A stretch of DNA of 6,571 nt from an uncultured Clostridium sp. (lineage in GTDB: Bacteria > Bacillota > Clostridia > Lachnospirales > Lachnospiraceae). The stretch spans positions 1-6,571 of the forward strand of contig URUX01000136.1 of assembly GCA_900551135.1 (NCBI GenBank). The letters are read 5' to 3'. Below, piece by piece: positions 5,391 through 6,571 of the stretch. Positions within the stretch are counted from its first letter, which is position 1; each line of letters opens with the position of its first letter. The position numbers and the translations under genes were made by a program. The notes beneath the pieces are model-generated. The model ran no database searches, was not told the DNA's origin, and was given only the letters and a program-made list of their open reading frames with translations.

Positions 5391-6571
5391 CTAGTTTTGC
5401 TCTTTCCCCAAAGCTTCAAACATATATCCCTTATATGCCTCTACTCCTGGCTGGTCAAAGGGATTAATTTCCAAAAGCATGCCTGAAATATAGCAGGCAA
5501 ATTCAAAGAAATAAAATAACTGTCCAAAGCTGTATTCATCAATCTGTTCTACCTGGATTTTGAAACATGGAAGACACTGGGTATGGGCTTTATAAGTTGC
5601 TTCAAATGCCTTTTTGTTAATCTCCCAGAAATCCACTCCATTGAGATAATCAAACCGGTCATCTACCTGATCCTTCTCCAATACATAAGATGCATCCTGA
5701 TTTTTCACATCCAGAAACGTCTCGAAAATCATATGGGTTCCGTCCTGGACAAATTGCCCGATTGAGTGAAGATCCTCGGAGCACTGAGCCGACACCGGAT
5801 ACAGGCCTTTTCCATCTTTTCCTTCACTTTCTGCAAACAGCTGAATCCACCATTTTGCAAAATAACGGTAACGTGGCTCAAAAAAGCTTAACATTTCTGC
5901 TTTCATACCCTTTTGATTTAACAGATTCCGGATACAAGCGTAATAATAAGCAGGATTTTCTTCCCCTTCGGTTTCATATAAGTAAGTTCTCATGTCTTTT
6001 ACGCCCTGTACCACTTTGCGGATATCCACCCCAGCTACCGCCATCGGGAATAAGCCTACATCGCAGATTGCCGAATATCGTCCGCCAATTGCATCTGGGA
6101 AAGTTAAAAACGTATAACCATTATCATTGGAAATTTTCTCTAAATGACTGCCTTTTGTACCAGTGGTAATGATTCGTTGAGAAGCCTTATCGCCATACCT
6201 CTCTGTCAGCCATTTTCTTAATACGCGAAAACCGATTCCTGGCTCCAGAGTCTCAAAATTTTTTGCAATCACATTGATGTATACCGACTTTCCTTCCAGT
6301 TCTTTTAACAGGCAATTTACCTCATATGGAGAAATCGTATTCCCTGCGTAATACACTTTTGGCCCCTGTGGATTCAGCGCCTTGATGACAGAACGTGCAG
6401 CATTATTAGAACCACCCACACCAATCAGAACGAAAGCGTCTGCATGTTCCCGAACTTCTCTCGCTTTCTCTTCCAATATGGAAAGCTGGGCATCTGACGC
6501 CCACTCTTCTGGATTCATCCATCCCAGCACGTCCTCATAACCCTTAGGATTGTATTTTACTTTGTCCAGTA
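5391..6571 (-). CDS. Phosphoglucose-isomerase-family protein with altered phosphate-binding loop, N-terminus cut by window edge
   Basis: PGI enzymes interconvert glucose 6-phosphate and fructose 6-phosphate in the cytosol. The frame is open to the right edge: LDKVKYNPKGYED precedes the GTG at 6530, so that GTG is an internal Val. By comparison with ~450-residue Firmicutes enzymes, about 30 residues are missing. Counting from the first complete codon (Leu, 6569), visible catalytic-type residues are GGRYS (Arg164), AESEGKD (Glu247, the usual base), SEDLHSIGQ (His268) and PFDQPGVEAYK (Lys380). Two conserved regions differ. The phosphate loop, normally SKSGTTTEP, reads AKNFETLEP (102-110), and GGSYLGAR reads GGSNNAAR (52-59). 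The fold and catalytic residues support an aldose-ketose isomerase, but the true substrate may not be glucose 6-phosphate, so pgi is not assigned. It is first of the visible genes upstream of a sugar symporter; its promoter is outside the window. Confidence 0.9.
   Translation of the reverse strand, partial: LDKVKYNPKGYEDVLGWMNPEEWASDAQLSILEEKAREVREHADAFVLIGVGGSNNAARSVIKALNPQGPKVYYAGNTISPYEVNCLLKELEGKSVYINVIAKNFETLEPGIGFRVLRKWLTERYGDKASQRIITTGTKGSHLEKISNDNGYTFLTFPDAIGGRYSAICDVGLFPMAVAGVDIRKVVQGVKDMRTYLYETEGEENPAYYYACIRNLLNQKGMKAEMLSFFEPRYRYFAKWWIQLFAESEGKDGKGLYPVSAQCSEDLHSIGQFVQDGTHMIFETFLDVKNQDASYVLEKDQVDDRFDYLNGVDFWEINKKAFEATYKAHTQCLPCFKIQVEQIDEYSFGQLFYFFEFACYISGMLLEINPFDQPGVEAYKGYMFEALGKEQN

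Noticed and set aside
5690..6169. A 159-codon open frame on the plus strand opposite the isomerase gene
   Set aside because: It lies wholly antisense to a strongly conserved PGI-family protein. Its translation shows no family motif, and no good ribosome site was seen. It is a shadow frame.
6528..6530. GTG at 6530 as the true start of the isomerase
   Set aside because: The frame stays open for 13 more codons to the right edge. PGI proteins have about 45 residues before the LGW motif that sits here.

Overview
This window looks like part of a low-to-moderate G+C Firmicutes (Bacillota) chromosome, most likely a gut-type Clostridia/Lachnospiraceae relative. The basis is protein style, strong GGAGG ribosome sites, a near-consensus sigma-A promoter and AT-rich intergenic DNA. 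The species cannot be named from the sequence. All four genes belong to carbohydrate metabolism, and both ends of the window cut through a gene.

Layout. Positions 1-2108 (+) carry the last ~700 residues of a glycoside hydrolase family 3 enzyme (beta-glucosidase/beta-xylosidase type), with its 5' end off the left edge. Positions 2109-2463 are a 355-base AT-rich convergent intergenic region. It holds a hairpin and five degenerate copies of a ~51-base tandem repeat. On the minus strand, in transcription order, come a phosphoglucose-isomerase-family protein (5391-6571, N-terminus off the right edge), a GPH-type sugar:cation symporter (3908-5323) and a ROK-family regulator (2464-3738). The isomerase and transporter are 67 bases apart and probably co-transcribed, with a 10-bp hairpin between them. 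The transporter and regulator are separated by 169 bases that hold a long hairpin (likely terminator) and then a clear promoter, so the regulator probably has its own transcript.

Working model (inference): the symporter imports an unphosphorylated sugar or glycoside, the GH3 enzyme releases monosaccharides, the isomerase interconverts an aldose and a ketose, and the ROK protein senses the sugar and controls the locus. The most unusual point is the isomerase. It keeps the recognised catalytic residues of phosphoglucose isomerase, but the conserved phosphate-binding loop is rewritten (SKSGTTTE-type becomes AKNFETLE) and the GGSYLGAR-type motif becomes GGSNNAAR. It may therefore not be the housekeeping enzyme and may act on a substrate other than glucose 6-phosphate. 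The second notable item is the 51-base (17-codon-length) decayed tandem repeat between the convergent genes.
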